Below, in pieces: positions 8,948-17,036 of a stretch of DNA of 64,000 nt. The notes below the pieces were generated by a model. It did not search any database and was not told the origin of the DNA. It saw only the letters and a program-made list of their open reading frames with translations. Origin of the DNA: Lactobacillales bacterium (GTDB lineage: Bacteria > Bacillota > Bacilli > Lactobacillales > Streptococcaceae); NCBI GenBank assembly GCA_031261705.1, contig JAISJD010000026.1:1-64000 (forward strand), read 5' to 3'. Numbering within the stretch: position 1 is the first letter of the stretch; the number at the start of each line of letters is the position of its first letter. A program made the position numbers and the translations under genes.

Positions 8948-9592
8948 ATGGAACAAATAAAGGTGAAGAAGCAACCGACTGTAAAGAAAAGGAAAAAGCG
9001 TAGACCTCTTTCCCCACAAGAGGCGTACCAACGGCGTTTACTGATTGAAAAGCGAAGAAGAAAGCGAATGTTAAAAGAGGGACTTACTGCTTTCGTACTT
9101 GGGAGTGTGCTCATTTTCATCACCCTCTATTTTTTCCTAGCATTTCCAAAAATGGACGGTTATTCTATGACTCCCTCGCTTTATGATGGTGAACGATTGG
9201 TAGTCGTCAAACATGCGAAGCTCATCCGTTTTCGCCTAATTGCTTTTCGTGATGAAGGAACAAATATGATAAAGATAAGACGTCTCATTGGACTTCCAAG
9301 TGAAAAAATCAACTACCATGGGGATGTTCTAATGGTGAATGATAAAGAGAGGACGGAGAGTTTTATCAAATCTGCATTATCAGACTATGGTTCGGGAGGC
9401 ATGCAATTTACAGAAGATTTTTCTAGCGAATCCTTGTCTGGAAGTGAAACGATCCCTAAAGATGAGTACCTAGTCATGGGGGATAATCGTCCTTATTCTA
9501 CCGATTCACGCTATTTTGGCTTAATTAAGCGCAAACAGATTATTGGTGTCGCCTATTATAAATTAGACAAATTAGAACCACTCATTGAGTAG
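8948..9592 (+). CDS. type I signal peptidase-like protein, catalytic Lys replaced by Arg
   Basis: A 214-aa protein of the SipS/LepB fold. I chose ATG 8948, with GTGGGGA as ribosome binding site, over the in-frame GTG at 8936. A long basic cytoplasmic tail (residues 1-40, KKRKKRRPLSP) precedes one transmembrane helix (about 45-64). Box B holds the nucleophile region GYSMTPSL (Ser73). Box D reads KIRRLIGLPSE: the position that carries the general-base Lys in the family (IKRxxGLPGD) is Arg111, with a Lys two residues earlier (109). Box E, GDNRPYSTDSRYFG, is conserved. The enzyme may therefore be inactive or altered, like the catalytically dead SipA of streptococcal pilus loci. It lies next to a paralog with an intact dyad. 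Confidence 0.85.
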   Translation: MEQIKVKKQPTVKKRKKRRPLSPQEAYQRRLLIEKRRRKRMLKEGLTAFVLGSVLIFITLYFFLAFPKMDGYSMTPSLYDGERLVVVKHAKLIRFRLIAFRDEGTNMIKIRRLIGLPSEKINYHGDVLMVNDKERTESFIKSALSDYGSGGMQFTEDFSSESLSGSETIPKDEYLVMGDNRPYSTDSRYFGLIKRKQIIGVAYYKLDKLEPLIE

Positions 9593-9603
9593 GGGGGATT
9601 TCA

Positions 9604-10239
9604 GTGGAGGGTGCAAATGCCCAACAAAAGAAAACGAAAGTTAGACGAAAGAAAAGAAAATTATCACCCGCTGAGATTGCAAGAAGAAAGGCTTGGAGAA
9701 AAAAACAAAAGTTAAAAGAAATTGGGTTTGGTGCTTTTTTGACCCTACTTCTTTTACTAGGAACATTTCTCGTCTGTCATGTTCGATTTTATCCCGTGGT
9801 AGGAAATTCTATGTCTCCCACAGTGCTTAACCGAAGTTGGATTTTAGTGGATAAAACGCATGAAATTGAACGTTTTGATTTAATCGCTTTGACTCCTCCT
9901 AAAAATCCTTATTCTACCACAAATGAAAAAGTAATTAAGCGAGTGGTAGGCGTATCTGGCGATTATCTTTTTATTCGAGAAGATTGGTTATTTATTAGTC
10001 GTTTACCTTTTACAGATAAAGAGTTAAGAAGTGTCCCTGATGGCACAATACAAATTAGTATTAAACCGGAAGTCGCTCAAAAGTTGAAAAGAATAAAAAA
10101 TATTCCACAAAAGAGTTATTTTGTTTTGGGCGATAATCTGGAACATTCGGTAGACAGTCGTGATTTTGGTTTACTAACGCTTGAAAATATCGAGGGTCGA
10201 TCTTTATTGTCCTTTTTACCTTTTGAACGGTTAAGATGA
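9604..10239 (+). CDS. type I signal peptidase of the WxL locus
   Basis: A 211-aa membrane protease that cleaves signal peptides on the outer face of the membrane. The start is GTG 9604, with AGGGGGG just upstream; no better in-frame start exists. A basic cytoplasmic tail (RRKKRKLSPAEIARRK) leads into one transmembrane helix (about residues 42-60, FGAFLTLLLLLGTFLVC). The catalytic Ser69 lies in GNSMSPTV and the catalytic Lys112 in VIKRVVGVSGD. Box E is GDNLEHSVDSRDFG, with Leu where Arg is usual. Tail and core resemble the preceding gene, so the pair arose by duplication. Only this copy has the complete Ser-Lys dyad. It probably processes cargo of this locus, an inference from context. Confidence 0.88.
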   Translation: MEGANAQQKKTKVRRKKRKLSPAEIARRKAWRKKQKLKEIGFGAFLTLLLLLGTFLVCHVRFYPVVGNSMSPTVLNRSWILVDKTHEIERFDLIALTPPKNPYSTTNEKVIKRVVGVSGDYLFIREDWLFISRLPFTDKELRSVPDGTIQISIKPEVAQKLKRIKNIPQKSYFVLGDNLEHSVDSRDFGLLTLENIEGRSLLSFLPFERLR

Positions 10240-10273
10240 GGAATAAATTTTTTTAAAGATAGGAGAATGAAGA

Positions 10274-11059
10274 ATGTTTGGAAAAAATAAAAAGAATAAG
10301 AAAAATGAATTTGACTTTGATGACTTTGATGATTTTGAAGAGGATGAATATGAGTATTATGACGAGGACGAGGAAGAGGAAGAAGAACTGCCAGAAGAAA
10401 GGATACACAATGAAAAATATGGGAAACATGAACAAGCACCCCTTTCAGAAGCAGTAGATAAAAGAAATCCTCAAATAAAAGAAGAAGTAAAAATGTTTCG
10501 TGAAGAAAATGAACATTTACGAAATGAACTGAGTAAACTAACAAGACAAGTCGGTCGCTTGCGAGTGGAAATGGAAAGTAAGCAAGCCAAGCTCGATAGT
10601 CTGAATGATTCGCTAAAAACAAAGACTGCCAGTGAAGAATATATCTCTACATTAGAAAAAAAGGTCATGGGGGCAGAAGATAAACTGCGTATGCAGGAAA
10701 AGAATAAGAACCAAATCGCTGAAGTCTTGGTGACCGCCACACAACAATCTAAAGAATTACTAGATAAAGCAAAGTATGAAGCAACCATCATTGTTGATTC
10801 GGCAAAAGAACAAGCACGGACCATCGCTGCTGAGGCAAATTATGAAGCCAAACATACACTGACCGAGGCACACATGCAAGCTGAAAAAATTGTCGGAACA
10901 GCGAAAAAAGATTTACAGTTTGTGAAGTGTGAAGCAGCAGACTATCATCAACGCTTGTTACGAACACAAGAAGATTCTAAAATTCTGTTTAATCAATTAG
11001 TAAGTAAGGCTGAAAAGTTGAGTGAAAATCAAACAGAGGATAAATTTCGTTTAATGTAA
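10274..11059 (+). CDS. acidic-tailed coiled-coil cytoplasmic protein (DivIVA-like)
   Basis: A 261-aa soluble protein with no signal peptide or membrane helix. Residues 10-45 are an extreme acidic stretch (FDDFDDFEEDEYEYYDEDE then six consecutive Glu). Residues about 65-240 are a long coiled coil with heptads (EVKMFREENEHLRNELSKL, LDKAKYEATIIVDSAKEQ, AEANYEAKHTLTEAHMQAE). The latter part resembles the C-terminal coiled coil of DivIVA/GpsB-type proteins, but the characteristic N-terminal DivIVA membrane-binding motif is absent, so the assignment is loose. The acidic tail is electrically complementary to the basic tails of the signal peptidases and membrane protein encoded just upstream, suggesting a cytoplasmic scaffold for them (inference). 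Confidence 0.6.
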   Translation: MFGKNKKNKKNEFDFDDFDDFEEDEYEYYDEDEEEEEELPEERIHNEKYGKHEQAPLSEAVDKRNPQIKEEVKMFREENEHLRNELSKLTRQVGRLRVEMESKQAKLDSLNDSLKTKTASEEYISTLEKKVMGAEDKLRMQEKNKNQIAEVLVTATQQSKELLDKAKYEATIIVDSAKEQARTIAAEANYEAKHTLTEAHMQAEKIVGTAKKDLQFVKCEAADYHQRLLRTQEDSKILFNQLVSKAEKLSENQTEDKFRLM

Positions 11060-11088
11060 GAAAACTCTGGAATGAAGGGATGAAATAT

Positions 11089-12225
11089 ATGAAAGGCTCT
11101 CTTATTGAAGTATTATCTTCTGATACTCAAGTTGTCTCTACCAATGCGACCATTTTATTTGAAGATGATTGCTTAATCGGTATTTATTGTGTTTGTGAAG
11201 GAATAGCTTATGAACTCGGGATTGAAGAAACTTTTTCTTCACAAGAATTAGAAGAACATTTTGGATACGTGTTAGCCAATCATTTTACCTTTGATTTTTT
11301 AACACTTAGCGTCCGTTCAATGGCTTTTGATTGGCAGCAATTTTTAGAAAGATTAACTGTTTATTTCCCAAAATTTGTTTGGGTAAGTGGGAAAAGGGAA
11401 GTGATTGGAGGTGGAGAAATACTTTATTCTTTTGAGTATATTCCTATTTGCTTTATAGATAGAGAAGTTCCATTTTCCATCCAATTTGAAGAATCTTTAC
11501 GTCAACAATTTCCAAAATTAGAAAAAGAGTTCCAACCTTTTTTTACCAATAAAGTGAACGATATTGCCCAAAATTGTTTGACAATACTTGAAGCCTCAAC
11601 TGCGCCAGAAATTGAGGAAGAAGAAAGGACGGAAGTTCCTCAAACAACTTTTCCTATAACAAGTGAAGAAAAGAAAGAGTTGATTCATTACCAAGAAAAT
11701 CTTTATCATGAAAAACAAGCCAAGGAACGGTTACAATTAGCGAACCAAAAATTAGAGCTAGTTGTTGAACAAATGGAGCGGAATATGTTTCATTCTGCCC
11801 TTCAAAAATTAACAAATGAAGATGAGGACGAAGAGGACTGGGATAAGGTTCTTAAAATTGATTTACGAGAATACTCTCAGTTATTACAAAAAGCAAAATT
11901 TTTGGAACATTCATGGTTAATCAATCAAGAATTAGTAACCAAGTCAGAAAAACTTGTGTTTTCAGACTCTCAGGTTCGTTATGAACGAGAACAAGTGAAA
12001 AAATTAAAAGAAAAAAATACGATAAAAGAAATTTATGTCGTATTAGATGAATGCAAAATGATTGAATCTCGCGTGAAAAAGCGGAAAAAATCGCTATTTA
12101 GTCGCAAACCCATAGTGAAAATTATGAAAATGGATTATAACAGTTTGCTGAATAAGGCCGCTTATTTTGATGTACTTCAAGGAGAGAGTTATCTGCTCAA
12201 TCAAGCGATTTTATGTGAAAATTAA
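11089..12225 (+). CDS. unrecognised 378-aa protein closing the WxL locus
   Basis: No family recognised. ATG 11089 is 9 nt after AAGGG and is preferred to ATG 11080, which abuts it. There is no signal peptide and no convincing transmembrane helix, so it is probably cytoplasmic. The N-terminal ~165 residues look globular and beta-rich (LIEVLSSDTQVVSTNATILF, WVSGKREVIGGGEILYSFEY). An acidic linker (EIEEEERTEVP) precedes a predicted coiled coil (about residues 190-240, EKQAKERLQLANQKLELVVE) and then a helical, charged C-terminal half (KKRKKSLFSRK). It lies 30 nt after the coiled-coil gene and would be co-transcribed. It may be a partner of that scaffold. Confidence 0.6.
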   Translation: MKGSLIEVLSSDTQVVSTNATILFEDDCLIGIYCVCEGIAYELGIEETFSSQELEEHFGYVLANHFTFDFLTLSVRSMAFDWQQFLERLTVYFPKFVWVSGKREVIGGGEILYSFEYIPICFIDREVPFSIQFEESLRQQFPKLEKEFQPFFTNKVNDIAQNCLTILEASTAPEIEEEERTEVPQTTFPITSEEKKELIHYQENLYHEKQAKERLQLANQKLELVVEQMERNMFHSALQKLTNEDEDEEDWDKVLKIDLREYSQLLQKAKFLEHSWLINQELVTKSEKLVFSDSQVRYEREQVKKLKEKNTIKEIYVVLDECKMIESRVKKRKKSLFSRKPIVKIMKMDYNSLLNKAAYFDVLQGESYLLNQAILCEN

Positions 12226-12637
12226 ACCAGGTTACTTTGAATAAATCTACTTAAATTCACTTAGGTAGATTTGTTGAGGGCAATAGCCTTCGTTCGTTTT
12301 GGTAAATAAAATTTCCCCAGAATTTTATTTATTGAATTGAACTCATGAATGGTGACGAGAGAAATAAACTTACTTCCCCTAAATTAAGTAACATTTAGTT
12401 CCTATGCTAATATATTTCTCTCGTTATCTTTTTATGAAAAGGTTAAACCTTATCTTAGTTTTCTTTCATTAGTTTAGAAAAGTTATTTTCTGCATTCTCA
12501 CCAAAATCACCAACGAACAATCTAAATGAAGAAAGTTCATCCAACACTAAGATAAATTTTTAGGGCAGGGGAATCCTTGTCCTTCTTTCTTTGAGAAGAG
12601 ACCCTCCATGATTCTTAAACACTTCATTCAAAATCAC
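12226..12637 (+). other. hairpin-rich intergenic region
   Basis: No gene seen. Three inverted repeats follow one another. First, AAATAAAATT (12304-12313) pairs with AATTTTATTT (12321-12330). Second, ACGAGAGAAATA (12355-12366) pairs perfectly with TATTTCTCTCGT (12413-12424). Third, TTATCTTAGT (12450-12459) pairs with ACTAAGATAA (12546-12555), then a T-run. Near the stop at 12225, AAATCTAC and GTAGATTT can also pair (12242-12272) and may weakly terminate the WxL operon. The whole may be a structured RNA or the remains of a small mobile palindromic element. Confidence 0.5.
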
Positions 12638-12666
12638 TTGCCTTTTAGCCCTATTTTCGGTAAAAT
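12638..12666 (+). promoter_or_regulatory. sigma-A promoter of yebC
   Basis: TTGCCT (12638-12643), a 17-bp spacer and TAAAAT (12661-12666), about 57 bp upstream of the yebC start. Confidence 0.55.
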
Positions 12667-12723
12667 TTAACTTTGGAAAGCGCAAAATGCGTTGAAATAA
12701 ATAGAATCGAGGAGATGAAAGAA

Positions 12724-13440
12724 ATGGGACGTAAATGGGCCAATATCGTAGCGAAAAAAACTGCGAAAGACGGAGCAAACTCACGAGTTTACGCAAAATT
12801 CGGCATTGAAATCTATGCTGCAGCGAAATCAGGTGATCCCGATCCGCATGCCAATCAAAAATTAAAATTCGTTATTGATCGAGCAAAACAAGCCAACGTT
12901 CCAAAGCATATCATCGACCGTGCGATTGATAAAGCCAAGGGAAATAATGATGAACAATTCTCTGAACTTCGCTATGAAGGATTTGGACCAAATGGCTCAA
13001 TGATTATTGTGGATACCTTAACAACAAACGTCAATCGGACAGCTGCCAATGTTCGTTCAGCTTTTGGGAAAAATGGTGGTAATATGGGTGTGAGTGGCGC
13101 AGTTTCTTACATGTTTGATAATACGGGAGTAGTTTCATTTGTAGGAGAAGATGCCGATGATATTCTGGAATATCTCATGGAACAAGAAGTAGATGTGCGT
13201 GATGTCCAAGAAGAAGACGGGCATATCGTTGTCTACACTGAACCAGAAGCCCTTCATCAAGCTGTGACTGCCTTACAAGCAAAAGGTATTGAAAACTTTG
13301 ACATTACCGAGCTTGAAATGATTGCTCAAAATGATGTGACGTTAACTGGAGAAGACTTAGAAAAATTTGAAAAATTAATCGACGTGTTAGAAGATGATGA
13401 AGACGTGCAAAAGGTCTTTTATAATGTCGAACTAGATTAA
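12724..13440 (+). CDS. yebC: YebC/PmpR family protein
   Basis: A 238-aa cytoplasmic protein of the TACO1/YebC family. ATG 12724 begins the family hallmark [20 protein letters not shown]; the ribosome binding site is GAGGAG. Other conserved blocks are [39 protein letters not shown] and [16 protein letters not shown], with an acidic C-terminal domain. Family members were first described as transcriptional regulators. More recent work implicates them in translation through polyproline stretches, which would suit a genome whose surface proteins carry Pro-rich linkers. The protein is full length for the family. Confidence 0.95.
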   Translation: MGRKWANIVAKKTAKDGANSRVYAKFGIEIYAAAKSGDPDPHANQKLKFVIDRAKQANVPKHIIDRAIDKAKGNNDEQFSELRYEGFGPNGSMIIVDTLTTNVNRTAANVRSAFGKNGGNMGVSGAVSYMFDNTGVVSFVGEDADDILEYLMEQEVDVRDVQEEDGHIVVYTEPEALHQAVTALQAKGIENFDITELEMIAQNDVTLTGEDLEKFEKLIDVLEDDEDVQKVFYNVELD

Positions 13441-13449
13441 AATAACTTT

Positions 13450-13476
13450 AGAGTAAGAGTCATTCTTACTCTTTTT
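13450..13476 (+). terminator. rho-independent terminator after yebC
   Basis: AGAGTAAGA (13450-13458) pairs with TCTTACTCT (13464-13472), 5-nt loop, followed by a run of five T. Confidence 0.85.
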
Positions 13477-13522
13477 CTTTGCTTGTTGTGCTAAACTTAT
13501 CAAGTAGGAGGAATGAGTAGAG

Positions 13523-14449
13523 ATGACAAAAGGAATTTTATTAGTCAATTTAGGAACACCCGCAGCGCCTACAACAGAGGCAGTTCGGAGCTATTTATCA
13601 GAATTTTTAGGAGACCCATTAGTGATTCAAAAACCACGTATTCTATGGTTGCCAATCTTACATGGGATTATTTTACGTGTTCGTCCTAAGAAATCTGCTG
13701 AGTTGTATAAAAAAATCTGGACAGATGAAGGTTCACCACTGATGTATTACACGGTGAAACAAGCAGAAGAGCTACAAAAAGAGTTGCCAGATACCTTAGT
13801 GAAGTATGCGATGACTTATGGAGAACCAAAGATTGAGACAGAACTTCAAGCATTAAGAGAACTAGGTGCAGAAGAAATCACGGTCATTCCACTTTATCCG
13901 CAATATTCTGTTACCACGACGGAGCCGATTATCCGACAAGTGCAAAAAGTTGGCTTAGAAAATGTGAAAATTATTCATGAATTTTACGACCGAGCGGGTT
14001 ATGCGGAACTTTTAGCCAAGGGCATTAGAGAAAAATGGCAAAAGGGAAACTACGATAAATTAGTCTTGTCTTATCATGGAATCCCCGTGGAATATGTGAA
14101 AAAAGGTGATGCTTATGAGGCACAATGTATTGATACAACCGATAGACTAGCGAAAGTTTTACCAGAAATTGGTCGAGAAAATATGATTCATTGTTACCAA
14201 TCAAAATTTGGACCAGACGAATGGTTAAAACCAGCAACAAGCGATATATTGAAAATGTTGCCTAAAAGAGGCGTAAAAAAAGTCTTGGTCGTTACTCCAG
14301 CATTTGTGTCAGACTGTATCGAAACCTTGGAAGAAATTCTTGTAGAAAATAAGGAATATTTTATGGAAACAGGCGGAGAAGTCTTTGATTTCGTTCATCC
14401 GTTAAATGATGACCCTGATTTTGCTAAATTTCTTACGACTATTGTTTAA
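13523..14449 (+). CDS. hemH: ferrochelatase (coproporphyrin ferrochelatase type)
   Basis: A 308-aa cytoplasmic enzyme inserting Fe2+ into a porphyrin. In Gram-positives the substrate is usually coproporphyrin III. Visible signatures are GILLVNLGTPAAPTTEAVR at the N-terminus, the metal-binding histidine in LVLSYHGIPVEYV, YQSKFGPDEWLKP, and VVTPAFVSDCIETLEEI, which carries the conserved Glu pair. Length matches Gram-positive homologs (about 310). GTAGGAGG lies upstream. It stands alone between two terminators; no other heme biosynthesis gene is in the window. Many lactic acid bacteria lack heme synthesis but keep hemH, perhaps using exogenous porphyrin or exchanging iron. Confidence 0.92.
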   Translation: MTKGILLVNLGTPAAPTTEAVRSYLSEFLGDPLVIQKPRILWLPILHGIILRVRPKKSAELYKKIWTDEGSPLMYYTVKQAEELQKELPDTLVKYAMTYGEPKIETELQALRELGAEEITVIPLYPQYSVTTTEPIIRQVQKVGLENVKIIHEFYDRAGYAELLAKGIREKWQKGNYDKLVLSYHGIPVEYVKKGDAYEAQCIDTTDRLAKVLPEIGRENMIHCYQSKFGPDEWLKPATSDILKMLPKRGVKKVLVVTPAFVSDCIETLEEILVENKEYFMETGGEVFDFVHPLNDDPDFAKFLTTIV

Positions 14450-14461
14450 TAAATAGCTAAT

Positions 14462-14500
14462 AAGCTAGTGAGCAGGTGGTTGATGTTCGCTAGCTTTTTT
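14462..14500 (+). terminator. rho-independent terminator after hemH
   Basis: AAGCTAGTGAGCA pairs with TGTTCGCTAGCTT (wobbles inside), followed by TTTTTT. Confidence 0.8.
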
Positions 14501-14739
14501 GCGTTGGGAAGAATTTTCAAAAAACAAATAATTTTGATTAGTTATTAATAAAATTCACAATATCACAATCTTTTTTCTAAATTATCTAAAAAATAAAGAA
14601 GAACCTTCGATTAATAAGAAAAAAGAGAAAACAAGGAAAAATTGTCTAATTATTTTCCCTTGTTTTTTTATGATAGAGCAAAAAAATGGAAATAAATTAG
14701 AAAACTTAAGTTATTAATTAAAATATGGTTAGAAAAAAT
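14501..14739 (+). other. AT-rich intergenic stretch with a second terminator-like hairpin
   Basis: No gene is seen in this very AT-rich stretch. AAACAAGGAAAA (14628-14639) pairs with TTTTCCCTTGTTT (14654-14666, one bulged C), followed by T's. It may end a short untranslated transcript or insulate the pilus operon from hemH. Confidence 0.5.
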
Positions 14740-14768
14740 TTGACGATTTAAAGAAAAAATATTTTAAT
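14740..14768 (+). promoter_or_regulatory. promoter of the pilus locus
   Basis: TTGACG (14740-14745), a 17-bp spacer and TTTAAT (14763-14768), upstream of the small ORF at 14856 and the first pilin gene. Confidence 0.5.
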
Positions 14769-14855
14769 AGTTATAAGAGATTTGGATACCAACTTTCTTA
14801 AATTTAATAAGGGATAATTGGGTTTGTTTGAAAATATACGAAAGGGGGAGACACG

Positions 14856-14984
14856 ATGGAAAAGAAGAATCAAAATATTTTAACCTTATTTTTATTAATG
14901 AAATACCTAACTTTATGTGAAATTTTTAATCGTATTCAGTATTGGTTAAGACTTATCCGTTTATTACAAACTTCTACTTGTTAA
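14856..14984 (+). CDS. possible 42-aa ORF leading the pilus operon
   Basis: The ATG follows AAGGGGGAG at ideal spacing and opens 42 codons (MEKKNQNILTLFLLMKYLTL...). The peptide is hydrophobic and basic with two cysteines (LCEIF, TSTC). It is not similar to anything I recognise. The strong ribosome binding site argues that it is translated. Its end lies 125 nt before the first pilin start, so it may be a leader peptide or the remnant of a regulator's N-terminus. Confidence 0.4.
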   Translation: MEKKNQNILTLFLLMKYLTLCEIFNRIQYWLRLIRLLQTSTC

Positions 14985-15109
14985 AAGGGACCGCCTCCGA
15001 AACTTCATACATTGCAACATAATACATTCATTTGCTTCTGGTTCTCTTCCAATAGTATCAGAAAAGAATAAATGTAGGACATAGTTTTATGATGAAGGGG
15101 GCCCTTACT

Positions 15110-16897
15110 ATGAAGAAATTTAATTGGAAAAAGCAGGCAACAAAAGTCGGGTTGTTCTGCATTTTATCAAGTGGCATTGCCATGACAACGACTACTGTTT
15201 TAAATAATGTAAGTATTGTTCAAGCAGCAACAGTGGACGACACTTCCCCACGTAGTATCACGATTCATGCGTTTAAAAAAACAGATACAAATGGGGTAAC
15301 TCGTGGAGATGGAACGGAAATTGATCTTTCTCCATGGGAAATGGCGGATAAAGTTCCTGCCAAACTGAATACACATTTTAGAGTTCAACATGTGCTACCG
15401 GTAGGAGATGCACCAGCTTCTTCTATGGATCCGACAGATCCTACAACCTATGTCATAGACGATAGTTTCGAGCATGGGACAAAGCAATTTATAGTAACCA
15501 ATGCTTCTGGAGTAGGAACGTATAATTTTGGCGTTGGTTCTGCAAATGATGGATATTATCTCATTACTCGTTATGATTTAGTTGATGCTTCAAGTGGAAC
15601 TTACGAAGAAGTGACAGCAGATCCATCTGAATTTCAACCAACTATTGTTTCAATTCCAACAACGAACCCAGCTGGCGATGGGTTTCTCTATGCGGTACAT
15701 CTCTATCCAAAGGTAGATACAGATGCGAGTATTGACGCGGATAAATATCTTGATTTATTAAATGATGACGGCGATGAATCGTTCAAGACAGCCACTTACT
15801 TTGCGGGAGATACCGTGACTTGGCAATTGGATACGAAACTTCCTCATGGGACAATGCCACCTTATGGTAGTGGTCAAACAGAAATAGGGATTAGTGATAA
15901 ATTGAATGACGGTCTAAGTTTAGAGGTAGATCTTGCCACTTCATTGACGTATAAACTTTATTCAAAAACAACAGGAACGAATGGTTCGGTTTATACAGAA
16001 ATCACAGAAGTTCAATTACTACATGGAGATGGCTCAGTTGAGGGTGATAGTTTTCGTGATTATTTTAACCGTATTCCACCAATCTATAATCCGTATGAAT
16101 CTCCTGGCGACACCATTCATACGACGTTTATAGAATCTGGATACGAAAAAATTAGAGCTTATAAAAATGCCCATCTAGATGAAGAACTTCACTTAATTGG
16201 CTTTTTAGATACGATAATTAATCCAAATGCCATAGGTAAAATCAGTAATGAATATACCGTAGTATTTAATGCCAATTGGGAAACATCTAATGGCGGTAGC
16301 GACATTGATGAAGATCCAGATCCAGAAAACCCACCAGGACCATCTGTTTACCTTGGCGGATTCAAATTTAAGAAAACAGATTCTTTGGACGATACAATTT
16401 CTCTTGCTGGTGCTGAATTTAAATTGGCAACCAGTCAAGAAAATGCGATTGCGGAACATTATTTAAAGAAAAATGCAGATGGTAAAATTATTGACTATGG
16501 AGATAATGGCTATGATTCAGCAACGGACTATGTTGCCGTGACAGGAGAAAATGGAATCGGTGAGTTCAAAGGATTGAAATTAACAGACCATGGAAAAGGT
16601 CCGGGTGTTGCAACTGAAGAAGAACGTAATTTACCACGTGACTACTGGCTTTCTGAAACCAAAGCGCCACAAAATGCAACAAGTGGCTATCAATTATTAA
16701 CAGAACCAGTCAAAGCAACGGTGACCGTCACTTCTTATCGTGATACCACAACTATGCCAATGGAAATTGCCAATGATAAGAAATTTGACCTTCCATTTAC
16801 GGGTGGTGCTGGTTTAGCGATGTTAATTGCGGTTGCTGCTGCATTAATTGGGTTTGCCGTATTCCCATTCAAAAAATTACGCAAGAATGAAAAATAA
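15110..16897 (+). CDS. sortase-assembled pilin 1 (LPFTG)
   Basis: A 595-aa cell-wall pilin. ATG 15110 is preferred, with GAAGGGGG 9 nt upstream; the frame is open to 15089. A YSIRK-like basic start (MKKFNWKKQATKVG) leads a signal peptide cut near VQAA|TV. A pilin motif HLYPKVDT near residue 197 contains the Lys used for inter-subunit isopeptide bonds. An E-box, YWLSETKAP, lies near residue 511 and a sorting signal near 560 (LPFTGGAG, hydrophobic helix, KKLRKNEK). These are hallmarks of a backbone (SpaA/EbpC-type) pilin polymerised by a class C sortase. A linker DEDPDPENPPGP separates the domains. The next gene is a close paralog. Confidence 0.88.
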   Translation: MKKFNWKKQATKVGLFCILSSGIAMTTTTVLNNVSIVQAATVDDTSPRSITIHAFKKTDTNGVTRGDGTEIDLSPWEMADKVPAKLNTHFRVQHVLPVGDAPASSMDPTDPTTYVIDDSFEHGTKQFIVTNASGVGTYNFGVGSANDGYYLITRYDLVDASSGTYEEVTADPSEFQPTIVSIPTTNPAGDGFLYAVHLYPKVDTDASIDADKYLDLLNDDGDESFKTATYFAGDTVTWQLDTKLPHGTMPPYGSGQTEIGISDKLNDGLSLEVDLATSLTYKLYSKTTGTNGSVYTEITEVQLLHGDGSVEGDSFRDYFNRIPPIYNPYESPGDTIHTTFIESGYEKIRAYKNAHLDEELHLIGFLDTIINPNAIGKISNEYTVVFNANWETSNGGSDIDEDPDPENPPGPSVYLGGFKFKKTDSLDDTISLAGAEFKLATSQENAIAEHYLKKNADGKIIDYGDNGYDSATDYVAVTGENGIGEFKGLKLTDHGKGPGVATEEERNLPRDYWLSETKAPQNATSGYQLLTEPVKATVTVTSYRDTTTMPMEIANDKKFDLPFTGGAGLAMLIAVAAALIGFAVFPFKKLRKNEK

Positions 16898-16962
16898 GCA
16901 GTAAGTAAATTTATAATTCAAGGGTAGTAAAGAAATATTGACACTCTTATAAAAAGAAAAAC

Positions 16963-17009
16963 ATGCCTTAAAGTTATTGTAGTAGGTAGTGAAAATGATT
17001 TTAAGGCAT
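16963..17009 (+). other. stem-loop between the two pilin genes
   Basis: ATGCCTTAAA (16963-16972) pairs perfectly with TTTAAGGCAT (17000-17009) across 27 nt. TGTTTTATGATG follows immediately, then the ribosome binding site of pilin 2. It is a candidate attenuator or processing site that sets the ratio of the two pilins. Confidence 0.5.
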
Positions 17010-17036
17010 TGTTTTATGATGAAGGGAGACCTTATT

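Noticed and set aside
14982-15109. T-box or riboswitch upstream of pilin 1
   Set aside because: GGGACCGCC superficially resembles a T-box, but the conserved TGGNACCGCG element and a terminator are missing. A short anti-ribosome-binding-site pairing is possible but only 6 bp.
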